Shown here: in pieces, positions 1 to 8,431 of the stretch | Numbering within the stretch: position 1 is the stretch's first letter | How the letters are laid out: every line of letters begins with the position of its first letter | NCBI GenBank assembly: GCA_020831585.1 | Contig: JAFIGE010000033.1 | Location: 1 to 40,005, forward strand | From: Opitutales bacterium | Lineage (GTDB): Bacteria > Verrucomicrobiota > Verrucomicrobiia > Opitutales > Oceanipulchritudinaceae | Direction: 5' to 3' | Length of the DNA: 40,005 bases | Position numbers and translations under genes: made by a program | The notes under the pieces: generated by a model | Database searches by the model: none | What the model saw: the letters and a program-made list of their open reading frames with translations, nothing else | Told to the model about the DNA's origin: nothing

Positions 1-818
1 ATCACTTTCACATCTTCGTGCGGCTGGATCCGAGGGAGACGGAGGATTTGGACGACGCGGGGCTGTTGGAGCGGTTTCGGGCGCTCTATGGTGGGACGCG
101 TTGTGCGTCGCTGGGGTTGGATGCGGATGATTTGGAGGTCATCCTGAAGAAGAACGGGGACTCCGCTGAGGGCATCCGGCGACGTCTGAGGGCGCGGATG
201 GGGGATGTCTCCGTCTTTATGCGGGAGGTGAAGACGCGCTTTACCTTGTGGTACAACGGAGAGCACGGGACGGTCGGCACGTTCTGGGCTGAGCGTTTCC
301 GCAGTGTGGTGGTGGAGGCGGATACGGCGGCGCAAAGGATGGTGGCGGCGTACATTGATTTGAATCCGGTTCGGGCGGGATTGGTGGAGGACGCGGGCAA
401 CTATGGATTCAGCGGGTTCGGGGAGGCGTGCGCAGGTGGCTCGGCCGCGCGGCGGGGAATCGCCCGGATCGAGGGCGGGCTGACTTGGGCGGCCAAATGG
501 CATGAGCGCTACCGGGCACGGTTGTGCAGCCGGCTGGGGCCGGGAACGCGACATCGCGAGGGAGACCAGAGAACCGCGGCAGCAGGTGCGATCAAGGGAG
601 AAGAGGGGTCGGGAGCGGATGCGGCTGAAAGATCCAAGCTTCTTTCGAAAATCCGCGCTTTCAGCGAGGGGTGGGTGGTGGGGTCGGTTGTTTGGGTCGA
701 GAATTTCTGTGCGGCCAATGGCTGGCTGGGCTATAAGAGGGGAAGAAAGGCCCAACCGGTTGCGCTGCACGGTGGGGCTGACTTCGCGACGGTCGCCACC
801 GCTGTGAAACGCCACTGA
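1..818 (+). CDS. RAYT / Y1-type transposase, copy A (5' end outside window)
   Basis: A REP-associated tyrosine transposase of the IS200/IS605-like Y1 (HUH) superfamily, which makes single-strand cuts at palindromic DNA. The frame is open from base 3 and its first visible residues are H-F-H, the metal-binding HUH motif, so the true start and about 60 residues lie left of the window. The catalytic tyrosine is expected in A-Y-I-D-L-N-P-V-R-A-G (Tyr codon at 351-353), by analogy with the Y-I-x-x-N-P-V motif of E. coli TnpA-REP. The conserved block M-R-E-V-K-T-R-F precedes it. After the core comes a C-terminal extension of roughly 130 residues, shared with copy D at the other end of the window but not with copy B. 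It is close to copy D in sequence and lies in the opposite orientation. Confidence 0.85.
   Translation, partial: HFHIFVRLDPRETEDLDDAGLLERFRALYGGTRCASLGLDADDLEVILKKNGDSAEGIRRRLRARMGDVSVFMREVKTRFTLWYNGEHGTVGTFWAERFRSVVVEADTAAQRMVAAYIDLNPVRAGLVEDAGNYGFSGFGEACAGGSAARRGIARIEGGLTWAAKWHERYRARLCSRLGPGTRHREGDQRTAAAGAIKGEEGSGADAAERSKLLSKIRAFSEGWVVGSVVWVENFCAANGWLGYKRGRKAQPVALHGGADFATVATAVKRH
459..533 (+). repeat. 75-bp block identical to 39682-39756 (inverted)
   Basis: By direct reading, these 75 bases inside RAYT copy A match the reverse complement of 39682-39756 inside RAYT copy D with no mismatch. Flanking parts of the two genes differ at many positions, mostly third codon positions. The pair is a long-range inverted repeat about 39 kb apart. 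Confidence 0.85.
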
Positions 819-921
819 AAGAGACCCCATTGAAGGGGATAAGGTTTATCACACCCAGTCTGGCAGACGCGGTGGGCGTTTCCGGCCCCCGGTTTCGAAG
901 CCGTGTATGGTGGGTGGGGGA

Positions 922-1893
922 TTACCCGGTCGGGTTCTCTGCCATGAAGCGGATGAGCCGGTCGTTGAACTCCTTGGCGGAATCGTGGCCCATCATCTTG
1001 AGAGCCTGGACCATGGAGGCCACTTCGACAAGGCGGGCGAGGTCACGGCCGGGACGGACGGGCAGGCGGATGTGGGGCACGCTCACCCCAAGGATGGTGA
1101 AGTGATCCTGCTCCAGACCGGTGCGCTCTTCGTTGATGCCGGCGTGCCATTCCTCAAAGGTCACCACGAGGTTGATGTTTTTCTCGAGGCGCACAGCGCG
1201 GATACCAAAGAGCTCGGCGATATTGAGAATGCCGAGTCCGCGACACTCCATGTAGCCGCGGTTGAGGTCGGAGGAGCGGCCCTGGAGCTCGTCGTGATCC
1301 CCCACGAGGCGGATGTAAACGAGGTCATCAGCCACGAGGCTGTGTCCGCGTTCAATCAGAGCGAGGGCGCACTCGCTTTTTCCCACGCCGCTGCGCCCGC
1401 GGATGAGCGTCCCGATACCGCGGATGTCCATGAGGGTGCCGTGTTCAGCCACGCGGGGGGCGAACTCGTGCTCAAGAATAAGGGCGATGCCGTTGCTCAC
1501 ATCGCGGGATGTGAGAGTGGACCGGAGAATGGGCGTTTGCGTGGCCTCGGCGATCTCCTGCATGGCTCGGGTGGGCACAAGGTTGCGTGAGACGACCATG
1601 CAGGGGATGTTGCGGGCGATGATCTGCCGGAGGATTTCCAATTGGCGCTCGTGCGGGAGGTCGCGCAGGTAGGCCATTTCCCCCGCACCGAAGAGCTGCA
1701 CGCGCTTGGCCGCGAAGTTCTTGAAGTAGCCCGTGAGTGCGAGGGCGGGGCGGTTGATGGACTTGTCGCGAATAAGCCGGTGCATGCCGTTACCGCCGGC
1801 GGTGACGGAGAGCTTGAGAATATCCTGCGCGTGCTTGAAGAAGGCATCCACGCTGAGGCTTTCGATGGCTTTGGGAGTTGGGCGGAGCGGCAT
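922..1893 (-). CDS. hprK: HPr kinase/phosphorylase
   Basis: A bifunctional serine kinase/phosphorylase that modifies the PTS phosphocarrier HPr or an HPr-like protein in the cytoplasm. The 323-residue product has the usual family length. It has a P-loop G-R-S-G-V-G-K-S at 166-173, the preceding H-G-T-L-M-D at 151-156 (the His expected to be catalytic), and the family signature region [10 protein letters not shown] at 216-225. The frame is open further upstream, but the start at M-P-L-R-P-T was chosen because it gives the family N-terminus; the upstream extension is low-complexity and overlaps dgt. It lies 50 bp after dgt on the same strand, so the two are probably cotranscribed. No PTS enzyme or HPr gene is visible here, so its partner is unknown. 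Confidence 0.93.
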   Translation of the reverse strand: MPLRPTPKAIESLSVDAFFKHAQDILKLSVTAGGNGMHRLIRDKSINRPALALTGYFKNFAAKRVQLFGAGEMAYLRDLPHERQLEILRQIIARNIPCMVVSRNLVPTRAMQEIAEATQTPILRSTLTSRDVSNGIALILEHEFAPRVAEHGTLMDIRGIGTLIRGRSGVGKSECALALIERGHSLVADDLVYIRLVGDHDELQGRSSDLNRGYMECRGLGILNIAELFGIRAVRLEKNINLVVTFEEWHAGINEERTGLEQDHFTILGVSVPHIRLPVRPGRDLARLVEVASMVQALKMMGHDSAKEFNDRLIRFMAENPTG

Positions 1894-1943
1894 GGGGGAA
1901 TCGGATGATTGGCGAAATGGGATGAGGCGATGGGCGCGGAGTT

Positions 1944-3233
1944 TTAAGAAAAGTGATCCATGATGGAACCAAAGTCCGCATCGTAGAGGCGTTTGTAGGT
2001 CCGGATGGCTTGGGAGTCGGTGAGGTTGGCGAGGAAATCGCAGAGGCGCCGACAGCGGGCGTTGCGGGATTCGCCCTGCTCGATCCACGTGCAATAAGGC
2101 TCGGGCAGGATGCGCAGACGGCGGGCCCCGTTATCGTCGAGAGCATGCTCGGCATAGGCGGCGAAGAGTCGACTGAGGACAAATCCGCCCTTGAACTCGA
2201 TCTGCTGGAGCTGCGCGGAGCGGAAAATCATGTCGATGGCGATGCGTTTGTGCAGGTCGCAGACTTCCTTCATTTTCGGATCGATGTGGAGGCGGAAGCG
2301 GTGCCGATTGGAGTGCGCGGAAAGCGCGTTTTCCATGGGTTCGAGCGTGCAGGCCTGGATGAATTGGCCAATACGCAGGCTCGAACGGGGTTCGAAGCCC
2401 CCTCGCCGGATCTCATCGATCATGTCTTCAACCACGTTTCGCTGGTAACCGCTCAGTGTGGATGCCTCCAGGTCGCTCCAGGTGCGGAGCGCTTCAGGCG
2501 TGATGAAGCGCGCCTGCACCCCGTCGACGATGTCGTGCAGGCTGTAGGCCGTGTCGTCCGCCCAGTCCATGATTTGGCATTCGAGGCTTTTCATGGCGTT
2601 CACCGCAGCCGGTGAGGTTCCGGCCTGAAAGTCCTCCCCGAGGGCAAAGCGGCGATAGGGCTCTTGCTCGTCGTAGAGGAAGTGGTGCGCGGGCAGCGTC
2701 TCGGTCGAGGCGGCGAGCCATTCCCGTCGCAGGGCCTTGTATTTGAGGATACCGTCGAGGAAGGCGCGGGTGGGCTTCATGCCCGATGGGCGCTGTTTGC
2801 GCGGGTAGATCAGCTCGGTAACGATGCGGAGAGTCTGTGCGTTGCCCTCAAAGCCTCCGGCCTCGGCCATCAGTTCGTTGAGTTTGCGCTCACCGATATG
2901 GCCGAAGGGCGGATGCCCGAGATCATGGGCGAGGCCGATGCCTTCCACGAGGTCGGGATCAATGAAAAAGTCCGGGCGCAGCCGCTCGCTCGTGCAATTG
3001 AGGTATTCAGCGATGGAGCGACCGATGCGCGCCACCTCAATGGTGTGGGTGAGGCGGGTTCGGTAGAAATCGTATTCGCCCGACTGGAAGACCTGCGTCT
3101 TGGATTGCAACTGACGGAAAGGCGCGGAAAAGAGAATGCGGTCGCGGTCGATTTGAAAGGGCGAACGGTAATCATTCTCCGGTCGTTTACCCGGTAAATG
3201 GGCATAATCAAATTCGCCGTAAAATCGATTCAT
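1944..3233 (-). CDS. dgt: dGTPase-like HD-domain deoxynucleotide triphosphohydrolase
   Basis: An HD-superfamily enzyme that hydrolyses dGTP or other dNTPs to the nucleoside and triphosphate. In the 429-residue product the metal ligands are His63 (in [10 protein letters not shown]), His103-Asp104 ([11 protein letters not shown]) and probably the Asp residues of D-W-A-D-D-T-A-Y-S around residue 200. The N-terminal Q-L-Q-S-K-T-Q-V-F motif is typical of the family. The ATG at 3233 was preferred over an in-frame TTG at 3269, because M-N-R-F-Y-G-E looks like a normal family N-terminus; neither has a clear Shine-Dalgarno, so the start is open by 12 residues. It is divergent from aroA and first in a probable dgt-hprK unit. 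Confidence 0.9.
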   Translation of the reverse strand: MNRFYGEFDYAHLPGKRPENDYRSPFQIDRDRILFSAPFRQLQSKTQVFQSGEYDFYRTRLTHTIEVARIGRSIAEYLNCTSERLRPDFFIDPDLVEGIGLAHDLGHPPFGHIGERKLNELMAEAGGFEGNAQTLRIVTELIYPRKQRPSGMKPTRAFLDGILKYKALRREWLAASTETLPAHHFLYDEQEPYRRFALGEDFQAGTSPAAVNAMKSLECQIMDWADDTAYSLHDIVDGVQARFITPEALRTWSDLEASTLSGYQRNVVEDMIDEIRRGGFEPRSSLRIGQFIQACTLEPMENALSAHSNRHRFRLHIDPKMKEVCDLHKRIAIDMIFRSAQLQQIEFKGGFVLSRLFAAYAEHALDDNGARRLRILPEPYCTWIEQGESRNARCRRLCDFLANLTDSQAIRTYKRLYDADFGSIMDHFS

Positions 3234-3377
3234 GGCTCTGGAGTAAGGCCCTCTCTTCAAGAATTGCAAAGCGAATCCCCGCCCCGTGGCAGGGGCGATT
3301 TTCGCCGGTCGGGATAGGCTCGCGAAAAGGATCAGGCTTGCCGCCCATCGCCCCCGTGTCCGCTATGGGAGGCTTCC

Positions 3378-4730
3378 ATGAAAGATCCTTTACCGATCAT
3401 GCCCATAACGTCAGCTCTCGCGGGGCGGGTTGCGCTTCCCGGTTCGAAGAGCCTGACGAATCGTGCCCTCGTTATGGCGGCCCTCGCGCAAGGGGCCGTT
3501 ACGATACAGGGTGCCCTCTTTAGCCGGGATACGGAGTTGATGGTCGCGGCCTTGCGCAATCTTGGCTTCTCCGTGGAGGTGGATGCCGACCGTCGGCAGA
3601 TCGCGGTGGAAGGGCGGGGAGGCCGCATTCCCCGGTCTGAGGCATCCCTTTTGGTGGGAAATGCCGGCACGGTGGCCCGCTTTCTCACAGCCATGCTGCA
3701 AGTGCATCCGGCCGGTTCCTTTGCTCTTGATGGCGATACGCCCATGCGTCAGCGGCCCATGCAGGGCCTGCTGGATACACTTGCGGGGCAGGGCGCGCGC
3801 TTTGTTTTTGGCGGGGAGACGGGGTGTTTTCCTTTTCAGATGCACACGCGGGGCCTTACCGGGGGGAATTGGTCCGTCGATGCCTCAGCCAGTAGCCAGA
3901 TGCTTTCCGCTCTTCTCATGATCGCTCCCCTTGCCGGATCGCTCGTGACGGTTTCGGCACCCGGGACGCGCCCGGCTTTCGTCAATCTTACGCTGGAGCA
4001 GATGCGCCAGTGCGGTATTCGCGCGGAGGCGGATTGGGAGACGGGGCGCTTTACGGTTTACCCCGGCACCTACGCCGTTCCCGACGGGGTCTACAAAATC
4101 GAACCCGATGTGACGGCAGCGAGTTATTTTATGGCATTGCCCTACGTGACCGGGGGAAGCCTCACCTTAGCCGATTTGCCCCCGAAGCCCTTGCAGGGGG
4201 ATGCCCGCTTTCGAGAGGTGGCCGAAGCGATGGGTTTGATTATTCAGACAGGTTCGGGTGGGTGGACCGTCCGTAAAGAGCGTGGTCCGGGGGGCGCGCT
4301 GGATTTTGATTTCGAAACTTTCTCCGATACCTTCCTTACCCTGGCTGCGCTCACCCCGCTGCTGCCTTATCCCACCACCATCCGCGGAATCGGCCACACC
4401 CGTCACCAGGAGACGGACCGGGTCAAGGCTATGGAAACAGAGCTGGGGAAGCTGGGCCAAACCGTGGAGGTTACCGAAGACACCCTACGCGTCATCCCGC
4501 GCAGACCGGTCTTGGAAGAGATGGCCATGGCGGGGAAGACAGCCATAAAGACCTACGAGGATCATCGGGTGGCCATGAGCTTCGGTGTTCTCGGGAGCGC
4601 GGATGTCCGGGGGGATGGGCAACCTTGGTTGGCCATTTGCGATCCCGTTTGTTGTGGAAAGACTTTTCCGGATTTTTTTCATGTTTTGGAAGGTTTGCGG
4701 TTGCGCCTGCCCGCCGGGCATAGGGAATAG
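3378..4730 (+). CDS. aroA: 3-phosphoshikimate 1-carboxyvinyltransferase (EPSP synthase)
   Basis: Transfers the enolpyruvyl group of PEP to shikimate-3-phosphate, the sixth step of the shikimate pathway. The 450-residue product shows L-P-G-S-K-S-L-T-N-R-A at 20-30 (the substrate-binding Lys/Ser/Arg loop), G-N-A-G-T-V-A-R-F at 94-102, and G-D-T-P-M-R-Q-R-P-M at 119-128, the PEP-binding signature. A second family block near the C-terminus includes D-H-R-V-A-M-S. A good Shine-Dalgarno GGGAGG at 3367-3372 fixes the ATG. It is the first gene of a tight aroA-cmk-kdsB run; cmk follows after 7 bp. Confidence 0.96.
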   Translation: MKDPLPIMPITSALAGRVALPGSKSLTNRALVMAALAQGAVTIQGALFSRDTELMVAALRNLGFSVEVDADRRQIAVEGRGGRIPRSEASLLVGNAGTVARFLTAMLQVHPAGSFALDGDTPMRQRPMQGLLDTLAGQGARFVFGGETGCFPFQMHTRGLTGGNWSVDASASSQMLSALLMIAPLAGSLVTVSAPGTRPAFVNLTLEQMRQCGIRAEADWETGRFTVYPGTYAVPDGVYKIEPDVTAASYFMALPYVTGGSLTLADLPPKPLQGDARFREVAEAMGLIIQTGSGGWTVRKERGPGGALDFDFETFSDTFLTLAALTPLLPYPTTIRGIGHTRHQETDRVKAMETELGKLGQTVEVTEDTLRVIPRRPVLEEMAMAGKTAIKTYEDHRVAMSFGVLGSADVRGDGQPWLAICDPVCCGKTFPDFFHVLEGLRLRLPAGHRE

Positions 4731-4737
4731 GAGGGAC

Positions 4738-5406
4738 ATGCCGGATTCATCTTTTTGTGTGGTTGCCATGGATGGCGGCGCGGCCTCGGGAAAGTCTTCC
4801 ACGGCGAAGCTAGTGGCTGCCCGCAGCCATTTCCTTCACGTCGATACGGGTGCGCATTACCGCGCCCTCACCGCAGCGGCCCTCTCCAAGGGCCTCGGTC
4901 CGGAAGAAGGCGATGCGCTTGACCAATTTCTGGAGACCGTCGAGTTGGAGACGGCGATAAATGGCCACGATGGCCTCATTCGCCTGAACGGGAGAATCCC
5001 TTCCAAGGCGGAGATTCGAGCGGAGAACGTCAATGCAGCTGTGTCCCGTTTTGCCGCCCTTCCGGCTGTGCGGGCCTGCGTCAAAACATATCAACAGGAA
5101 CAGGAAGCGGTCGCGCGGGCGGCGGGCTTCCGCGGCCTTGTCATGGATGGACGCGATATCGGCACGGTGATCTTTCCTCATGCGGACCTGAAGGTCTTTC
5201 TTGTTGCCGACCCCGCTGAACGCGCTGCCCGGCGGGCACGTGATGGGCAGAACGATACCATCTCGGATCGCGATCATCTCGACTCCACCCGTGACACGGC
5301 ACCTTTGCAGGCGGCGGCTGATGCCGTTGTAATCGATAACTCTCATCTTTCTCTGGAGGAAGTTGTCGAGCGCATCACAACCCTTCTCCGGGAGCGTGGC
5401 TTTTAA
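4738..5406 (+). CDS. cmk: (d)CMP kinase
   Basis: Phosphorylates CMP and dCMP with ATP, supplying CDP/CTP; CTP is also the substrate of the next gene, kdsB. The 222-residue product has a P-loop G-G-A-A-S-G-K-S-S at 13-21 and the Cmk signature D-G-R-D-I-G-T-V-I-F-P-H-A-D. The frame stays open upstream inside aroA, but the ATG at 4738 is preceded by AGGAGGG at 4729-4735, which overlaps the aroA stop codon. This decides the start and suggests translational coupling. Length and motifs are normal. Confidence 0.95.
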   Translation: MPDSSFCVVAMDGGAASGKSSTAKLVAARSHFLHVDTGAHYRALTAAALSKGLGPEEGDALDQFLETVELETAINGHDGLIRLNGRIPSKAEIRAENVNAAVSRFAALPAVRACVKTYQQEQEAVARAAGFRGLVMDGRDIGTVIFPHADLKVFLVADPAERAARRARDGQNDTISDRDHLDSTRDTAPLQAAADAVVIDNSHLSLEEVVERITTLLRERGF

Positions 5407-6132
5407 ATGGAGACGGCGATCATTGTCCCTGCCCGCCTCGGATCGCAGCGCTTTCCTAGAAAACTCCTTTATCTTTTTGAAGGCATCCCCCTCATTTTAT
5501 GGACGGCCAGGCGGATACGTGCGCAGGCACCGGAGTTTCCGCTTTTCTTCGCCGTAGCCGAAGAGGAGTTAGCGGATCTTCTTCGGCGGGAATCTTTCGA
5601 CACCATCCTCACCGATCCGGCCCTGCTCAGCGGGACTGATCGCTTGGCGCAAGCCAATGAGCGTGTCGGTGCGCGACGCGTGATCAATGTCCAGGCTGAC
5701 GAGCCGCTCGTTCGGGCGGAGCAAATCCGCCAATTGGATGCTACCCTCACATCCGGGCTTTCCATGGCCACTTTGGCCTTGCCCTTTTCTTCGGAAACCG
5801 AGTTTCGCGATCCTAACCGCGTAAAGGTTGTCATGGGGGCGAACGGCGAAGCGCTTTATTTTTCCCGTGCCCCCATACCCTTCGCCCGCGACGGCCAGCC
5901 ATGGGGCGAGTATCCTGCCTTTTTGCATCTCGGGCTGTATGCGTACACCGGGGATTTTCTGAGAACGTTCGGAGCGCTTCCCCCCGGTCGCTTGGAGCAA
6001 ATCGAAAAGCTCGAGCAACTCCGTGCTCTCGAACACGGCCATCGCATCGGTGTTGGCATAACCGCCATCCCCACCATCGGGATCGACACACCCGCTGACG
6101 CGACCCATTTCCTCGCCCACCTTCGATCCTGA
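5407..6132 (+). CDS. kdsB: 3-deoxy-manno-octulosonate cytidylyltransferase (CMP-KDO synthetase)
   Basis: Activates KDO with CTP to CMP-KDO for the lipopolysaccharide inner core, which implies a Gram-negative envelope. The 241-residue product begins with I-I-V-P-A-R-L-G-S-Q-R-F-P-R-K, the family nucleotide-binding loop. It has N-V-Q-A-D-E-P at 94-100, where most homologues have Gly in place of Ala97, then S-R-A-P-I-P-F and H-L-G-L-Y-A-Y. The ATG directly follows the cmk stop with no gap, so translation is likely coupled. Confidence 0.95.
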   Translation: METAIIVPARLGSQRFPRKLLYLFEGIPLILWTARRIRAQAPEFPLFFAVAEEELADLLRRESFDTILTDPALLSGTDRLAQANERVGARRVINVQADEPLVRAEQIRQLDATLTSGLSMATLALPFSSETEFRDPNRVKVVMGANGEALYFSRAPIPFARDGQPWGEYPAFLHLGLYAYTGDFLRTFGALPPGRLEQIEKLEQLRALEHGHRIGVGITAIPTIGIDTPADATHFLAHLRS

Positions 6133-6160
6133 ATCAGTATCCCAGTAAAGTTCTCAGGCG

Positions 6161-6187
6161 TGACTAAATATTCAGAATTTTATTTTC
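6161..6187 (+). promoter_or_regulatory. 5' leader element shared by RAYT genes B and C
   Basis: TGACTAA (6161-6167) followed by AATTTTATTTTC (6176-6187) lies 34-60 bases before RAYT B. The same arrangement, TGACTAA then AATTTTTATTTTC, occurs at 16079-16104 before RAYT C; about 21 of 26 aligned positions agree. The flanking genes are unrelated, so the similarity belongs to the RAYTs. It could be their promoter or the left boundary of a mobile unit. Confidence 0.45.
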
Positions 6188-6220
6188 GACAACTCTAGGG
6201 ATTTGGGAGAGAGTGGCTCC

Positions 6221-7027
6221 ATGTCTAAACACTTGAGGAGGCCTTCTGGTGAATATGAAGTCTGCGTGCACGTGATGTCGCGGGTCGTGCAAAAGCGATT
6301 TTTAATCGATGATCAGGGCATGGAGGAGATGCGCCGAATTCTGCGGACGCAGGCGGCTTTTGCGGGATTCGATGTGGTCACGTTCTGCTTTTTGAAGAAT
6401 CACTTTCACGTGTTGCTTCACCTCGATCCGTCGAAGGCGTGCAAACGGGTGAGCGATGCTGAGTTTGTTCGGCGATTCCGCTTGCTTTATGGCTCAAAGA
6501 GGTCCGCTTCACTGGGCGTGGATGGGGAAACTCTGGAGGCCTTGCTGAAGAGTGATGATGAACGGGCAGCGAGCGTCCGCGAAAAGCTGAGAGCGCGCAT
6601 GGGAGATGTATCGGTGTTTATGCGTGAGCTGAAGACCCGCTTTACCTTTTGGTATAACAGACACCACCAAACGGTTGGAACTTTTTGGGCGGATCGCTTT
6701 CGCAGCGTGTTGTTCGAGGCGGGATCGGCAGATTTACGGGTGGTGGCGGCTTATATCGACCTCAATGGGGTGCGGGCCGGGCTGACGGAGAATCCGAGAA
6801 AGTATCGGTTTTGCGGACTGGGAGAGGCTGAGCGCGAAGGACGTCGCGCGCGCGAAGCTTACGTCTGGTTGGTAAAAAAGGCAAACCGTCGGCGACCGCT
6901 CAGCCGCTCCATTGAAGAGATCTTCGCCGAATATGCGGCGTTCGTGGATCGGCATTTGGCAAGGATTCGAAGTGACTTGGTTGAGAGGGTCCATGCGGAG
7001 AGGAGTTCTCCGTCCCGTTCCTCGTAA
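6221..7027 (+). CDS. RAYT / Y1-type transposase, copy B
   Basis: A complete REP-associated tyrosine transposase, 268 residues. The HUH motif is H-F-H at 61-63 (in L-K-N-H-F-H-V-L-L), and the expected catalytic tyrosine is Tyr178 in [12 protein letters not shown], where Gly replaces the usual Pro. The block [18 protein letters not shown] is shared almost unchanged with copies A and D, but the C-terminus differs. The ATG at 6221 was chosen over a TTG at 6203 because a GGGAGAG sequence sits at 6206-6212. The gene sits alone between kdsB and hemL and shows no obvious inverted repeats or target duplication, as expected for a RAYT rather than a classical insertion sequence. Confidence 0.88.
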   Translation: MSKHLRRPSGEYEVCVHVMSRVVQKRFLIDDQGMEEMRRILRTQAAFAGFDVVTFCFLKNHFHVLLHLDPSKACKRVSDAEFVRRFRLLYGSKRSASLGVDGETLEALLKSDDERAASVREKLRARMGDVSVFMRELKTRFTFWYNRHHQTVGTFWADRFRSVLFEAGSADLRVVAAYIDLNGVRAGLTENPRKYRFCGLGEAEREGRRAREAYVWLVKKANRRRPLSRSIEEIFAEYAAFVDRHLARIRSDLVERVHAERSSPSRSS

Positions 7028-7134
7028 ACTCTCCAGTTGATTTGTGGGGAATGAGACGCGCTTTTTTTGGAGCCCGTCTGTTGCTTTCCGAAATCAGGCT
7101 TTGCATTTGGCGGAGGGGCTCCAAGATAGAGCGG

Positions 7135-8421
7135 ATGATGGTTCAGCCTGTATCCGAAGACCTTTTCGCCCGCGCCCGCCGTTTGATTCCGGGAGGGGTG
7201 AACTCACCCGTGCGGGCTTTTCGCGGTGTGGGGGGCACGCCGTTTTTCACCGCCTCCGCCGATGGGCCTTTTCTGCGCACGGCGGATGGGCAAGCGTTGA
7301 TCGACTTTGTCTGCACGTGGGGTCCGGCGATTCACGGGCACAATCACCCGGCAGTTCGGTCGGCGATCAGCGAGGCCCTTCAGCGGGGCACAAGCTTTGG
7401 CACACCCAATCCGTATGAAGTGGAGATGGCGGAGCGCCTGGTCCGCCTGATCCCATCAGTCGAGCAGGTACGCATGTGTAATAGCGGAACGGAAGCCACG
7501 ATGAGCTGTATTCGCCTCGCACGCGGGTTCACGGGGCGTTCCAAGATCGTGAAGTTCGAGGGGTGTTATCATGGGCATGTGGATAGCCTTTTGGTCAAGG
7601 CGGGTTCGGGGGCGTTGACATTGGGGCATCCGGATAGTGCGGGCATTCCGGCGTCCTTTGCCGCTGAGACGATCGTGCTTCCCTATAACGATCCTGAGGC
7701 GCTCCGCAGGGTCTTCCGCGAACACGGGGAGGGCATCGCTGCGGTCATCGTAGAAAGCTATCCGGCGAATTGCGGCCTTATCCTCCCGCTCCCCGGCTAC
7801 CTGGAGACACTGCGCGCGGTCACGGAGGAGGCGGGGGCGCTTCTCATCTTCGATGAAGTGATGACCGGTTTTCGGCTGGGGCTTGCGGGGGTTCAGGGGC
7901 TGGTGGGCCTGCGCCCGGATTTGAGCGCGTTCGGCAAGGTGATTGGGGGAGGCTTGCCGGTGGGGGCCTTCGGCGGGCGGGCCGATGTGATGGCCTTTCT
8001 GGCCCCGGAGGGTCCGGTTTATCAGGCGGGCACGCTTTCGGGCAATCCCTTGGCGCTGGCAGCCGGCTTAGCCGCTTTGCAATTACTCGAAGAGGAGGAT
8101 CCTTTCGACCGCCTGAGCGCGGCCAGTGAAATCCTTACGAAGGCTTTGCAGGAGGCCGCCGCACGCAAAGGCCTACCTCTGCAGGTGGTGGCGACGGGAT
8201 CGATGTTTGCCTTCTTTTTTGCGGAGGAGCCGGTGTTGAACGGGAGCCAGGCCACCCAGAGCGACCGTGCGGCCTTCGCCAAAGTCTTTCACTATGCGCT
8301 CGAAAACGGCGTCTACCTGCCCCCGAGTGCGTTTGAGACCTGCTTCATCAGCACGGCGCACACACCGGCGGTCATCGAACGGGCGGCGGATGTTCTCGCG
8401 TCGGCCATTGAGGCGCTTTGA
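7135..8421 (+). CDS. hemL: glutamate-1-semialdehyde 2,1-aminomutase
   Basis: A PLP enzyme converting glutamate-1-semialdehyde to 5-aminolevulinate, the last step of the C5 route to haem. The 428-residue product has the usual length. It shows [12 protein letters not shown] near the N-terminus, [17 protein letters not shown], and the PLP lysine Lys268 in [16 protein letters not shown] follows. Two ATGs in tandem (7135, 7138) give the family N-terminus; the frame is open upstream to 7042 but that stretch is not family-like. GGAGGGG lies about 17 bases upstream, further than usual. Its end is 10 bp from the end of the convergent sulfatase gene. Confidence 0.95.
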   Translation: MMVQPVSEDLFARARRLIPGGVNSPVRAFRGVGGTPFFTASADGPFLRTADGQALIDFVCTWGPAIHGHNHPAVRSAISEALQRGTSFGTPNPYEVEMAERLVRLIPSVEQVRMCNSGTEATMSCIRLARGFTGRSKIVKFEGCYHGHVDSLLVKAGSGALTLGHPDSAGIPASFAAETIVLPYNDPEALRRVFREHGEGIAAVIVESYPANCGLILPLPGYLETLRAVTEEAGALLIFDEVMTGFRLGLAGVQGLVGLRPDLSAFGKVIGGGLPVGAFGGRADVMAFLAPEGPVYQAGTLSGNPLALAAGLAALQLLEEEDPFDRLSAASEILTKALQEAAARKGLPLQVVATGSMFAFFFAEEPVLNGSQATQSDRAAFAKVFHYALENGVYLPPSAFETCFISTAHTPAVIERAADVLASAIEAL

Positions 8422-8431
8422 GGGCGGTCGC